Origin: Mactra quadrangularis | Lineage: Eukaryota; Mollusca; Bivalvia; Venerida; Mactridae | NCBI GenBank assembly: GCA_025267735.1 | Contig: CM046297.1 | Coordinates: forward strand, 27,368,011-27,432,010 | Direction of reading: 5' to 3' | Length of the DNA stretch: 64,000 nt | Made by a program: the position numbers and the translations under genes | Part shown: positions 11,809 to 23,597 of the stretch, piece by piece | Numbering within the stretch: position 1 is the first letter of the stretch | Layout of the letters: every line of letters starts with the position of its first letter | Notes under the pieces: generated by a model | Seen by the model: only the letters and a program-made list of their open reading frames with translations | Databases searched by the model: none | What the model was told of the DNA's origin: nothing

Positions 11809-14800
11809 GACTTTATTTATAGAGGCAACACAGTTAGGCAGTGCCCAATCTTCCCTGTGAGCCTCTTAATGATATGTGTAAGTATCATTACTCCGTCTTT
11901 AAATGATATAATGTATCATAACTATTCTTATGCGCAAGTGTACATCTGACTGAAAAAAAAACCAATTTGTATTAATTAGAACTATTTTTTACATGTAAAT
12001 GACATTGTAGGTTATTATGCCATAATTGGCGCATTTCACAAAAAATCTTACGATAAAAATAATCGTAAGTCAAATGCAAGAAACACTACTTATATGGTCA
12101 TTTTAGGTCAATTAAATCCAAATATTGAATTATGTAGAATCGTGTTAATCATTCCAATACCATATCGTTGTTCTGTTTATTATGCTTCTGACTATGAACT
12201 GCAAAGTTTTTTTAATTGACTTACGATAACTTTTTTTTCGCGAGAATATTTGTAAAAAAGGTGCACATATTTTTTTTTTAAAATATGAACCTTAATGCAA
12301 CTAATTTTTATGTACAGTAACATTTTAATATTTTCAAAGCAATTCCTTGTCAGAAATTATTTTTTCCATTCAAAATCGTGGAAAGCTGTGATCCACTGCC
12401 TTGGAAAGTATGACTTTAGTCAGTTATTTCCCCTTGTATACTCTTTAAATAGGTAGTTCCAATTAGTTGGATTACTCGGATTTTACCCTTACTTTTCCAT
12501 GTCAATTTGCAAAAAAAATCTTATAACTTTTTTATAAACCATTTAATTTGTTTGAAATTCAAGCTAAGTAGTTTAAGGGTAAAGAACAATCTAAATTTCA
12601 GCACTTTTTTAATATCTTTATTAACTAGAAATATATTAGATGAAATATATTGTTATCCTTACATAGGATTTCAATGATAAATTCCGAGGATTTCAACTGT
12701 AAGGACCTACTTACCAATTGGATTGGTTCAGATTTTATCAGGGAAAGATAACTGACTAAAGTCCGTAATTCCTTTATGGCATTTAATTAAACTGCTATCT
12801 AAACAAAGTGCTGAATTGAAGATTTAATTAGCAGTGTACCTATTCACAAAAAAAAATCTAAGATAAAAATTATCGTGAGTCAATATCAGAAATTTTGCAG
12901 TTTCAAATCAGAAAAAAATAATATGATGGATATTAGACATAATTATGATATGATATCCAAAAGGTATACAATATTCTACATAATTCAATGATATTTGGAA
13001 TTGGTTGGCTAAAACATGACCGCATTTTCAATGTTTCTTACTTTTGACTTACGATGATTTTTCTCGTAAGATTTTTTGTGAAACACAATCACCACGTATT
13101 GATATGTTTTGTCTAAATGAAAGCTACGCATTGATTGGTCGACACAAAGTCATTTCGACGTAACCCCGGTACGCGATGACTGGAAATCCCACAAGCGGCC
13201 GGCACGGTCCCGAATCAAACCACTATCATTATGTACCTATCGTATATTAAGTGGTTTAGATTCGGGACAGTGCCGTCGCCTATAGGAAATCCTTTACGAC
13301 ATTGGTCTTTAGCACTGGCACCAGACTCCTCACACTCGTTAAAAACGCGGAAATATTGTATAATATTTTGTCAACAAACACAATTAAAAATCGGTCCCGT
13401 ATACATTACCGTGTACAAGTTACACGTATGCTTTCATTATATTATAATATAAGGCCATGTACATGTAAGTATGCACAGGGAACTATATAAAGGGACATAC
13501 ATGTACGCATTATTTTCATGACAATAAGATATGGACTCCGGTGCCAGTGATCTGTTTATGGAGATTGACATGAAAAGGCCATGCCATATCGGAATTTTTT
13601 AAGCGTCCGCGTGCGCGTATGTTTTAGAGTCCTCGATCAAAAAAAAATGTTGGTGAAATAATTCCAATGTTCCACGACAATTTTGTGAAAACACCAGTCA
13701 TTTTATAATAAACCATATGTTTTTAGTCTGTGCTTCGTCTAGTCGTTTCATTAGTAATTAATTTTAGACTATTTTTTCATATTGTGATGATGTTTTTTTT
13801 TCCATTTAAAATATATATTTGCATTGGTTTTTTTGTCTCAAAATATGTGTGTTTTCGTTTTCGGTTTGTGTGGTGTGGTACATAGGTTTGCCAAACTTCA
13901 GTTCACTTGACTTACAAAATTTCCAATTTGGCATTGCCTAACCTATTGCAGCGGTCTATATGGTATGAATAAAAGGAATTGTTTAAATGCAATCTACTTT
14001 GTTTCAGTGAAATTTGAAATAATTGTGTTTATACTTTCAGATGCACAAATTACGTTTAGTGACCCAGCAGGCATTACAGGAGATGCTGTAACTCTAACGC
14101 AAGCAGAAAATTTAGCAGTTGGTGGCACGGTCGAGACATTTACGGCGAGTGGTGCGACTAATATTGGATACTCTTTAACGGGAACTACAGTTTTTGCCAT
14201 TGATGCATCGAGTGGAGACCTGACCCTTGTATCAGCTTTGGACTTCGAATCAGCCACAAAAACCTACACGTTTACAGTAACGTAAGTAATTTAGATCACA
14301 CGAGTCTTTGTATAATTAAATAATCATCAAAATTCAGAAGCACTTTTCACACTTTTTGACACTTTAATAGCACTAGAGTTGCGACGTTTAGCGCCAATTG
14401 CGGCATTTAAGCGGCGTTACTCTTCCTGCTAAATTTCGCAAAACCGCTAAAGCAAGATTAATGCCTCTATAGTGCCTACCTATAGTGCGTACAAAAAACA
14501 AAACGCTGTTCATAATAACAATACGACGAGGGATGCCCAGGATGTCTTTAAAATAAACAATTGTGCTATGTTTTACTTGTGTCTTAGTTGTTGGTGTAAT
14601 GAAAAGCGTTCTAACATAACAAACATGATTTACCAAGTGGTGGTGGTTTATCAACCATGCTAATTTTGTTAAAATGAACTACACGAATTTTATTTTCATT
14701 ACTGCTTATACCCAGAAATGATTTGTCTCATTTTTAATGTTTACCAAAACACTACAGGTCGTATTCTAGGTCATGCGTGTTTTTTGTACTTATAACAATG

Positions 14801-17800
14801 GACTTGCCCACTGAATAGGTGAATAAGCTGATGCATGAACAGTATTTTACTGATTTAAACATACCACTTTGATATTAAACATTCGTTTTAAAAAGTGTAT
14901 ATGAACATTGTAAATTTCATATCATGAATCAATTATATGTTAATAAAATTATTGTAAACTAACTGAATTATAAAATCGTAAAAATAATTCACCCCTAATT
15001 ATTCGTGCGTAATGAAACTGGCTTTGATTATATACGCAATGTTTACGTGGAATAATTAGGAGGTGAATTATTTTTACGATTTTATAAAAAAATTTATTTT
15101 ACTGCCTGTGCACGGACGGAAAAACCCATAAATTTGAATTCCGGATTAGGTCTCATAGACCGAAATTTTAAGTTCAAAAATAGACGATCAAAATAGAGAT
15201 TGAGATAAAGTTAATGGCGACGACAGTTGGCACATTTGACATTTAAATGAGTAGTAAATAAGTTTGTTTACATTCTAAAGATCTCGTGACAATTCAGATT
15301 AAAGTCTGCTTCCATATACATGTTCAGCCGACTTTACAGTCTTGTACGATAACTCCTGGTCATTGAAATCGTCCTCAGACAGGCGATCCTTCACGGTTCC
15401 TAATTACACCTGGGTGGAGTGTAACAATTGTAGGTTAATTTCTTGCTCGATGAAATTAGCAATGTCCCTAATGGGGATCGAACCCGGGACCTCTCGATCC
15501 CTAAGCGTGCGTCCTACCTCTGAACACTGCTCCTTACAACAGGGCTCGAATTTAATCTCACATATTCGCATAATGCAAGTGGATTTTGAAAATTGATTTG
15601 TTTTTACATTGTATACATGAATAGTAACTATGTATGCTATTAAGAATTTGAAAAAAAAATGCGACTGATATTTTCACCTTGCGAGTTGAAATTAAATCAA
15701 CTCGCAAAAATTTGCAAGTCTATTTTTTTTTTGTTAAATTCAGGGCCTAGTAAATGTACACTGATAAAATATATTTTAGATCGGCGTTGCCCGATATTAG
15801 TATTTTTGATCAGGGATTTTATTTAACAGGGACTTGCAACCACACATATTTCACTGTTGTGGCTATTATTTCGACACATACGGATAACAAGTATAACAAG
15901 TTTAAATATAAATATACACAAGGAAAATTGTACCAGTACCTTTTGAATTGACATGAATGTTATCATAAATGTGTTTTTGATGATTTTGAGGTAAACTACA
16001 CTCTCACAGACTGTTTCACAAACTTTTCCCGCTGATCCGCCATTTTCAACTCTAATCTATATCATTTAGAGTAATATTTTCGGTCATAATTGCAACACAT
16101 TTGGTCAAAAACTTCAGAAACATTCACAAGTTGCATGGAAGACATGTACAAAAACATAAATCAAGTTTTTTAAACTCTGTGATAGTTTGTACAGCCTGCT
16201 TCAGCCAGTTATAGACAGTGGCGACCATGAATATTCAAAATAGCACTTCGTTGCAAATCCCTGTTATATACAATCCATATTTCTATCCACAGTGCAACTA
16301 ACACAGATGACACCACGGTCAAGAAAGATGTAGCTGTTACAGTAAATGTGGTAAATTCCAACGAAGCCCCAACAATTACACCTTTTACTGAGGCTATCCT
16401 TAAGCCAGACCAAACCGGAGCAACGGGTAAGGAATGATCACTAATTATACCTTATTAACGAACGAAAATTTACATGATTGTCAATTTTCTTGGAAATGTA
16501 AACCCCACCCCCCGGGTGGGATTCGAACCTGTTTCCCCTTCGAGACACTAGATCCAAGATTCAGGCGCGCTGCAAACTGTGCTACCGACCCGAATATTCT
16601 CTAAAAAGCCATTAATGGAAAGGTTTCCGTCCTTGTGGTAGGATAGGTGAGTTCTGGTAATAAACAAGGGCCCAGGAAAGCTATGTAAGATGCGCTGGAC
16701 ACAGTTTTAAAAATGACCAAAAATTGTGTTAGCACATGGCGTTAAACCGGTAGAAATGGAGAATTTTAGTCGAGTTTGGTCTAAGGTAGTTTTTTTATTT
16801 CACCGAGTGCATGAGCTTACAAAACATATTTTAGAAGTGGCATAGCCTCGAGGTTAAATATAAAATGCCTTACTCCAAAATTTACGAATATTCTGTTGCT
16901 TAAATTGCGTGTCTTACTGCCATTGTTAGAGAAAGTTCACACAAATATAACGTCATTTCATTTAGACCTATCTCCTAATGTGACGTCATTTATCAGTTCG
17001 GATGACGCCATTGTTATATTTTCACCACATTTGGAAATAAACTTTCATTTTTTGTCGTTTGGTCTTATCGAGTAGGCATATACACGTAATACATTCTATC
17101 CTAACATTATAATTTTAAACAATATCACAATATATAACAATTTTTGTTGAATAACGAAAATGTTTGCTCAGGTTACACAATGTTTGTGGACAGTCGGACC
17201 ACTCACATTCGAAAAGTCACCGGACCGACGGCGATTTGGGTGGACCCGGTCCATGGTCCACTGATTATTTTCGGAGATTGCATCATGTAGATCTACTGTG
17301 TCACTAAAATAATTCTTATATATAATTTCTTATTCAGCTTTAATAGCGACGCTGGCGGCTACTGACCCTGACGCCGGTGATACCTTAACCTACTCAATCA
17401 CAGGTAAGTTGACATTGTACTACTATCGACCACTAGCCTAACTGCCCACAGTCTCACTTTCATGGTACGATAGAGAGACTAACCCATTATTCTAGTCGAT
17501 CAACTTATTATTAAATACATTTGACTAAAATATATGAAAGCAATGACTGTCTTATACACATTGACGATTAAAGCACTCAATATAATGATCAAACCACCGA
17601 GTATAATAAAGAAAGCACTCAATATAATGATCAAACCACCGAGTATAATAAAGAAAGCACTCAATATAATGATCAAACCATCGAGTATAATAAAGAAAGC
17701 ACTCAATATAATGATCAAACCACCGAGTATAATGAAGAAAGCACTCAATATAATGAGCAAACCATCGTGTATAATGAAGAAAGCACTCAATATAATGATC

Positions 17801-19528
17801 AAACCACCGAATATAATTAAGAAAGCACTCAATATAATGATCCAACCATCGAGTATAATGAAGAAAGTACTCAATATAATGATCAAACCACCGAGTTTAA
17901 TGAAGAAAGCACTCAATATAATGATTAAATCACCGAGTATATAATGAAGAAAGTACTCAATATAATGATCAAACCACCGAGTATAATGAAGAAAGCACTC
18001 AATATAATGATTAAATCACCGAGTATAATGAAGAAAACACTTAAGATAATGATCAAACCACCGAGTTTAATGAAGAAAGCACTCAATATAATGATTAAAC
18101 CACCGAGTATAATGAAGAAAGCACTCAATATAATGATCAAACCATCGTGTATAATGAAGAAAGCACTCAAGATAATGATTAAACCACTGAGTTTAATGAA
18201 GAAAGCACTCAATATAATGATCCAACCACTGAGTATAATAAAGAAAGCACTCAATATAATGATCAAATCACCGAGTATATAATTAAGAAAGCACTCAATA
18301 TAATTAACAAACTACTTAACATATTTGTTATTTTAACATGACAACGTTCGTTAAAGTACGTATAAGACGGTCAATGCTTTCATTAAAGTTACACTACGGG
18401 TACATGTAACATACGTCTAGTCTCTGTCAAAACTATAGTACAACTAGATTGGAGCCCGTGCAAGCACGGGCTTTAGGTAATGACATTTTAGGTTATTGAT
18501 TTAATAAAGGGAAAAACCGCTGCGGGGAGTTTGGTTTATTTTTAGTTTTATCTAGAGCTATTTTTAGACACAAAAAAACCCACTATTTTTGTTGATTTTT
18601 GGCAGTTTTTGCAAATATCAAGAGGCTTTGTCAAAAAAGAATTGTCAACTTGATATGCCGGTATATAGGTGCTCCAGCGACAAACAAAAGATTTATTCAA
18701 AGCTGCGCAGTTTCTTCCACAAAACAGGAAACGCGCAAATTTAATAGTATAGATTATCCTTCTAACTCTCACTCTCCTGCGGCTTACTACGCCGTAACAT
18801 GAACACGTGATGATCAGGCACGCCATCATTGGTCCATACTGTAACCAGCCATCAGTGACACGTCATATCACAGGAGACTGTATTGTTAAAGTATTTATTT
18901 AAATTTGAATTTACCTCAGGGGCCGACACGGTTCCGTGGCAATAGCACTTATTATAGTGCCATCCAAAAAGCACTTAAAAAAATTACTTTTACACTTGTG
19001 AAAAAAGTTTGTTCTTCATTTGCACATCTAAACGTCATTTCAGGTGTATTTAAGCAATATGATAGTAAATCATAGAGTATGGCATTTTGAAATGGTTTTA
19101 AATGACTTAGAAAGTCGTGTTTCGTTTTGGATGGTCGCGATGTCATTTTGCATTGTCGTGCTTCGCCCCTAACATACGACGGCGACATATTAAATGTATA
19201 TTATATTAAATGTCTCAAACCATACTCCATAAAAACAATAAAAATTAAAAAGCATTTCAAATGTTTTATTTCAGCTGGAAACACAGGCAACGTGTTCGCA
19301 ATCGACGGAGCAAAATTACAAATTGCCACCGGGAAGAAGCTAGATGCGAAAACCAAGAATTACTACAAGCTTACATTGAGTGTAGCTGACGCCGCTGGCC
19401 TTACTGACAGCACAGACGTAGTAGTGGCGGTGTATAAATGTCCTTCAAGCGCTATGTCTATTTCTGCCAATATTTTGACCATGATCTTAATGGTACTAGG
19501 AGTATACGTTGTACGTAAGACTGTATAA
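10806..19528 (+). CDS. Small secreted or membrane-anchored protein with two cadherin-like repeats
   Basis: Five exons: 10806-10866, 14041-14281, 16293-16426, 17338-17403 and 19275-19528. All introns are GT/AG (phases 1, 2, 1, 1), and the total is 756 nt, 251 residues plus stop. Exon 1 is a signal peptide (about residues 1-20; hydrophobic core SFLVVTVLFAF). Residues about 22-125 form one cadherin-like repeat (VFAIDASSGDLTLVSALDFE, then a TYTFTVT strand and NSNEAP linker). Residues about 125-225 form a second (AATDPDAGDTLTYSI, then KLDAKTKNYYKLTLSVAD). The canonical LDRE and DxNDNAP calcium motifs are only partly kept. Residues about 228-247 are hydrophobic and followed by RKTV, which suggests a transmembrane segment or a GPI signal. 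Two adjacent ATGs (10806 and 10809) could start it. A role in adhesion or extracellular matrix is inferred; no ortholog is recognised. Confidence 0.82.
11766..11950 (-). mobile_element. LINE 3' end with (AAT)n tail
   Basis: An (AAT)n run at about 11768-11808 is followed by 'aaagactttattt'. The same junction of trinucleotide tail plus 'aaagacttta' occurs near 35600 and 47560. This is typical of 3' ends of some non-LTR retrotransposons on the minus strand. Only the extreme 3' end is present. Confidence 0.55.
12031..13086. mobile_element. Nested inverted-repeat element
   Basis: The outer ends (gcatttcacaaaaaatctta and its reverse near 13045-13086) are inverted repeats of about 40 bp. A diverged inner pair of the same motif lies near 12215-12260 and 12845-12885. 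Between the inner pair sits a different MITE (12411-12764). No coding region. Confidence 0.65.
12411..12764. mobile_element. MITE (GACTTTAGTCAGTTAT family), copy 1
   Basis: Ends tgactttagtcagttattt and aaagataactgactaaagtc are inverted. The interior matches 39663-40022 in the opposite orientation, including 'ggtaagtaggtccttacagt' and 'gtatacaaggggaaataact'. Confidence 0.75.
13200..13275. repeat. Perfect-ended foldback of about 76 bp
   Basis: cggcacggtcccgaatcaaa is mirrored by tttagattcgggacagtgccg with a short loop. It could extrude as a hairpin. No target duplication was identified. Confidence 0.6.
14480..14760 (+). repeat. Dispersed repeat, copy 2 (matches 2300-2590)
   Basis: Same block order and strand as the copy at 2300-2590. 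It lies in intron 2 of the cadherin-like gene. Confidence 0.5.
14970..15085. mobile_element. Palindromic MITE, 116 bp
   Basis: ataaaatcgtaaaaataatt..caccc is mirrored by gaattatttttacgattttat. Arms are about 36 bp around a loop of roughly 40 bases. Confidence 0.65.
15346..15545 (-). mobile_element. tRNA-derived SINE (family B), copy 2
   Basis: The best preserved of three copies. On the minus strand it starts near aggagcagtgttcagaggta, has the B-box-like 'gggttcgatccccatt', and ends with 'gaccaggagttatcg'. Confidence 0.7.
15541..15745. mobile_element. Fragment of CAGGGCTC hAT-like element
   Basis: cagggctcgaatttaatctc and the 'ctcgcaaaaatttgcaagt' block match the two ends of the element at 40106-40779. 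The interior is largely deleted and the right terminus is missing. Confidence 0.5.
16496..16595 (-). mobile_element. tRNA-like SINE head (family C)
   Basis: On the minus strand this reads 'cgggtcggtagcacagtttg' (A-box-like) and 'aggttcgaatcccacc' (B box). A diverged relative is at about 43515-43612. It lies just downstream of exon 3 of the cadherin-like gene and is treated as a SINE, not a functional tRNA gene. Confidence 0.5.
17566..18304. repeat. 42-bp minisatellite, about 17.6 copies
   Basis: The unit is 'gaaagcactcaatataatga' followed by 'tcaaaccaccgagtataata(a)a', with variants such as atcgtgt and atgaag. The unit is 14 codons long and mostly lacks stops, so long frames appear on both strands. 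None is a gene. It sits in intron 4, between the last two coding exons of the cadherin-like gene. Confidence 0.9.
18444..18753 (-). mobile_element. Non-autonomous Helitron-like element, copy 2
   Basis: It is inverted relative to the copy at 7118-7443. On the minus strand it runs from TCTATACTATTAAATTTGCG to a GCCCGTGC-TT-GCACGGGC hairpin and ends CTAG. Flanks are A before TC and T after CTAG, the canonical Helitron A|T insertion. It lies in intron 4 of the cadherin-like gene. Confidence 0.78.
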
Positions 19529-20636
19529 ATAGGAGATGAGATGGGTGATTTGCAACAAACAAAAAAACTACAGTAAAAGATCAAAGACTAAAACTCGGCT
19601 AACCTGAACTACACTTATAAGTCAAACAATTTGTTTCGTACTTGAAATTTGAAAAAAAAAACACAAATTATTTAATCTGTCATGACTATTGTACCTGTAA
19701 CCACATTCTCGTACCCACAGGTTATCAAGGGGAATCAATATATTTCTCTTATTTGTCTAATTTAAAAACCACACAAGAAATTGGTTAGAAACAATGGCAG
19801 TAATAATACATGTACTAAAATCGGACGTATCGAAAACTCGGTTCTCTCGAGTTTTTCGTCACATAGGCTACCGAAGAGTTTTAGCTTTTGAACTTTCACT
19901 GTAGTTTAGGTAATTTAAATAGATTAAGAGCAATTTAATAGATTAAGATTTTTTAAAGAAATTTGGAGCATTTAAAAAAATAAGAGCACTTAAAGAAATG
20001 AAGAGCATTTAAATAAATTAAGAAAAACGAATATTTAAATAAATTAAAAAGAAATCAAAAAATGGGAAAATCTAAAAGAATACAAAAAACATTCAGAGCA
20101 CTTTTAAGAAATTAAGAATTATTTAAAGAAATTAAGAATATTTAAAGAAAACCACTTCTCATACATCTCAAGACACCAAGTTGCAAATTATGAAGTCGGT
20201 GTATTTGGATATGGCATGAAAAGTACCAAAGATGTCGTTATAATATTGTTGAATAGGACCGCTTCCTCCTTTTTTCCACAGCGCCAGACATAATCAACAC
20301 AATGACCAGGGTTTGAAGTTCGATTAATTGCCCAACTGGCTTCCTTCTTTTAATATTCCTAATAGCTTTCAACGAATAAGTGTAACAGATTGAAACAAGC
20401 AGAGGTGATCAATAACTTGTCAATGCAAACATACATGCTATTTCACTTTCGGAGCTCCTGGGTGAAATTTCTACGCAATTTTGTCTTGCATGCAGTAGGG
20501 ATCGCCTAAATCTCCCAAAACGGCTCTTTCAAAGCAATATTTATGCCCCCAGCATTCTGGTACTACATACTGCGTGGAAGTTGGAAGCAAAATTGTGGCA
20601 ATTAATAACGACGGAGGTACTAAGCTTGAGGAATAT

Positions 20637-20709
20637 CATTCTCGTACCCAGAGGCTATCAGGATTCTCGATACTAGCGAGAAACTTGATAATCTCTGGGT
20701 ATGAGAATG
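20637..20709. mobile_element. Short palindromic MITE (CATTCTCG family), copy 3
   Basis: Ends cattctcgtacccagaggct and aatctctgggtatgagaatg, with an internal 'gattctcgatactagcgagaa' hairpin. It is the cleanest family member in the window. Confidence 0.72.
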
Positions 20710-22845
20710 GAGGAATTTACACACACGCGACCATTGCTGTATTGTTTTAGCTCACTAACTATTTCTTATTCTTATAATTTCTATAAGCGATTTATTCTGA
20801 ACAACTCAGTCATTTTTCTTGATTGATACGCCGGACCATGAACAGCTTATAGTTGTCTAATCCGTGTAATCTCAAGGAAAAATACAGAGGTACTACGAAT
20901 GAAGAGCAGTAATGTTGACGAGAGGCGTTTCCTTATATAAAGGGAAACAACTCTATTTGTTTTTGTCTACAACGCACACGCACGCCGGTTTGTTGCATAA
21001 TGATATGCGCACGCATTGACACGTGACAAACCAGCAACCATTTCCGTCCATATATATTTTACACGTGCTATATGTATACTCTTTTTGATGTTGTGGTTTT
21101 AAAAAATAGTTTAAAAGTGTACAATTCCTTACGTCACTCAGAATTAAAAAACTGATTGTGATAAGTATGATTCATACTTACAAAATTCTTTAATAAGTTC
21201 ATCATGTTGTATGTATTAGATTTATTACATTGCTTGTGATAGCAAAAATTATTAGATAATCTAAAACTGCCATCTTGATTAAATAATTACCTCTCTTTCT
21301 ATGAAAGTAGAGCAATCAGAAAAATAGTTCATTAAAAATCTGGTTTGAAAATTAAGAATTCGACTTGATAAAATCTCAGAAACACAAAGCACAGTCAAAA
21401 AATAATTATTCCTATTTTTAGCAGTCGTAAAACAGATACCAGTAAGGGAATGTATACCTTAAACAAATAATATCTTAAGATTAAAAAAGAAGCTGTCACA
21501 TTTAACAATTTGGCAACATATTGACCATTTATCTTCGTGAATTTTCGTAGATACTATCGCGGCATTCGGTTTTCCATATTTACAACATGACTTTGTACTA
21601 TTTTATCAATAAACAATTAACGATTTTTTAAACAATTTAAAGGGAAACCATGAGAAATTTATAGTTTGGGTTTTATTAAAAATGTGACTGACTAAACATG
21701 GTTTATATTAAATAAAGATTTTTTCTGAAAGTATATTTTGTTTGTTCATTTGATTACATCTACGTATTTTCATCAAACTGTCACACTTGACATTTGTTTG
21801 TTGGTGTGCAAAAAAAAAAGAAGAAATGAGATATAAAAAAAGATTCATTTAGAAAAATTGTAGTAAATGTAAGAAAATATACAGGTACAAGTACATGTAT
21901 ATGGGACTATTCACTCTCGAACCCGCTACTCTGTCCGCCAGCACTGAGCTTATAGGATAAAGTTTCTGACGAACGGAAACAACGAGGTAGGTTTTGGAAG
22001 AACTGAGATTTGAACCAACACGATGTCATATCGGTCCTATATTACAGGGCTGATAACTCAATAACAGATCATAAAATAAATGAATCGGTAAAATTGCAAG
22101 CCTTCTACGAAGCAATTTTTTTAAAGATCGTTATTATCATTTATGTTTCACCACAGGACCTATTTACATCTAGAACGAGAGTAGCAATCATGGGTAAATG
22201 TCTTGCTCATGGAAATTGACAGTGCATATGTGTACTTACCTCTCCGAAAGACCGAACACATATCCATATACGTACCTCATTTTCGTCAAATTTTCAGGTC
22301 ATCGTTCCTCCAGCACTCTGGTGCGTTGATTAGTAATTGCTGTAGATTACGTGACTAAGCACTGTATAGACTCTGTATATGTTAGGGAGTTATAAGACCA
22401 CTGAAAGGCACAAATGAGTTACAAAAACGTTTTTAACATACTGAAGTTCATGACTGCTACTATAAATAGAATTATTTGGTGCGGACATAAAAATCCAATA
22501 TGGCGTCCAAAATGGCCGCGATTTTTCTTTAGACCAAGTTATATTTATCATAGCCACAATACGAAGACACATGTATTTACAATAGACATGAAAATTGTAG
22601 TTAATCCATGAAGTCATTAAAACAAAACATACATTAGAGACACAGTGTAAACTCATCTTTTTCATTAGAGGTGTTAGCAAATAATATAATTCAAATTTGT
22701 ACCAGACAAAAAATGTCTATTATCTTTGACGCCCCTGGATAGTGTTGGTCTTAAAGAAAAACAAGTATAACAGAAAGTTTATATTAAAGTCATTGTTTGT
22801 TAGAGATTCTATATCTATTACAAACTGTAGGTACTAATATTTTCG

Positions 22846-23070
22846 TGGAGTTAGGTCATGAAGTAATTTCTGCGGCCGTTCTGTCTTCTAACACTGATTC
22901 TAAATGATGTAGGGCAGTTGTCAGTCACTGACGGGAGTAATTTTAAATGCTATGTAACTGGTTAACAGCTAAATCCAGTAATTTAGCCGTTCCAGGAACG
23001 ATGAGTAGATTGACCGAATGTCGTAATATGACAAATGCAATGTGTTGCTACGGCGTAAAACCCAACAAAA
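22846..23070 (+). mobile_element. tRNA-derived SINE (family A), 5'-truncated
   Basis: Lacks the tRNA head. It begins at 'tcgtggagttaggtcatgaa', continues with 'gtagggcagttgtcagtcac', and ends 'gttgctacggcgtaaaaccc'. Confidence 0.75.
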
Positions 23071-23482
23071 AAGACATTTATGTAAGGGCATAGTAAAGAC
23101 AAAGGTTAAAGTTTTTTTATCAAAACAATTAAGCAAGGAGATGCCAACGGGGTTCGTCGCCAACTCATAAATTTTAATACACAAATTTAATAAATAAAGT
23201 AAAATCTGTTCACAAGTTAAACTAAAGCAGATAAAAAACTTTGCAACATATGTTCAAGCGTCAATTAGTTTTAACAATAGAAAATATCTGAGTCAATTAA
23301 AGTTCAATTTAGATTAAAATTTCCAATAAGGTACATATGTTTGCAAGCAAGATTTCATCGGATTGTGGCCAGCATACAAAATAAATTTCATCAGTATCTT
23401 TTATTGGTGTATATGTGGATTTTAAAGTCTTCGACAAGCGTCATGTTTGAGACCGTGACACGTTGCTGGCATGAGACGCGAC

Positions 23483-23507
23483 CACGTGTCCTGGACTAAT
23501 ATTTAAA
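23483..23507 (+). promoter_or_regulatory. E-box and TATA-like box of the cysteine-rich peptide gene
   Basis: CACGTG at 23483-23488 is a canonical E-box. TATTTAAA at 23500-23507 lies 91 bases before the start codon, so a TATA-driven start near 23530 is likely. Use of either site is inference. Confidence 0.5.
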
Positions 23508-23597
23508 GGGTGGAAGAGCAATTCACAGCCACACTGAAGATTCATTGAACTTTGATTGAGTCAAACGACAGGACAGACAACAAAGTTGGGGATAAAA

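Larger units (their letters stand above)
10867..14040 (+). other. Intron 1 of the cadherin-like gene, repeat-rich
   Basis: Donor GTAAAT at 10867 and acceptor TTTCAG ending at 14040. It contains a trinucleotide array with a LINE 3' tail, a nested inverted-repeat element and a foldback. No further exon could be recognised. Confidence 0.7.
19529..23480. other. Intergenic region
   Basis: No supported gene. It contains a half MITE (19704-19735), a degenerate 'gagcatttaaagaaattaag' repeat field (about 19910-20150), a complete short MITE (20637-20709), a tRNA-like fragment near 21905-22010, and a 5'-truncated SINE at 22846-23070. No clear polyadenylation hexamer follows the cadherin-like stop. Confidence 0.55.

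Noticed and set aside
13994..14257. 87-codon minus-strand ORF
   Set aside because: Antisense shadow of cadherin-like exon 2.
17500..18282. Several long ORFs on both strands (up to 138 codons)
   Set aside because: Translation of a 42-bp tandem repeat whose period is a multiple of three; no start context, composition or splice evidence.
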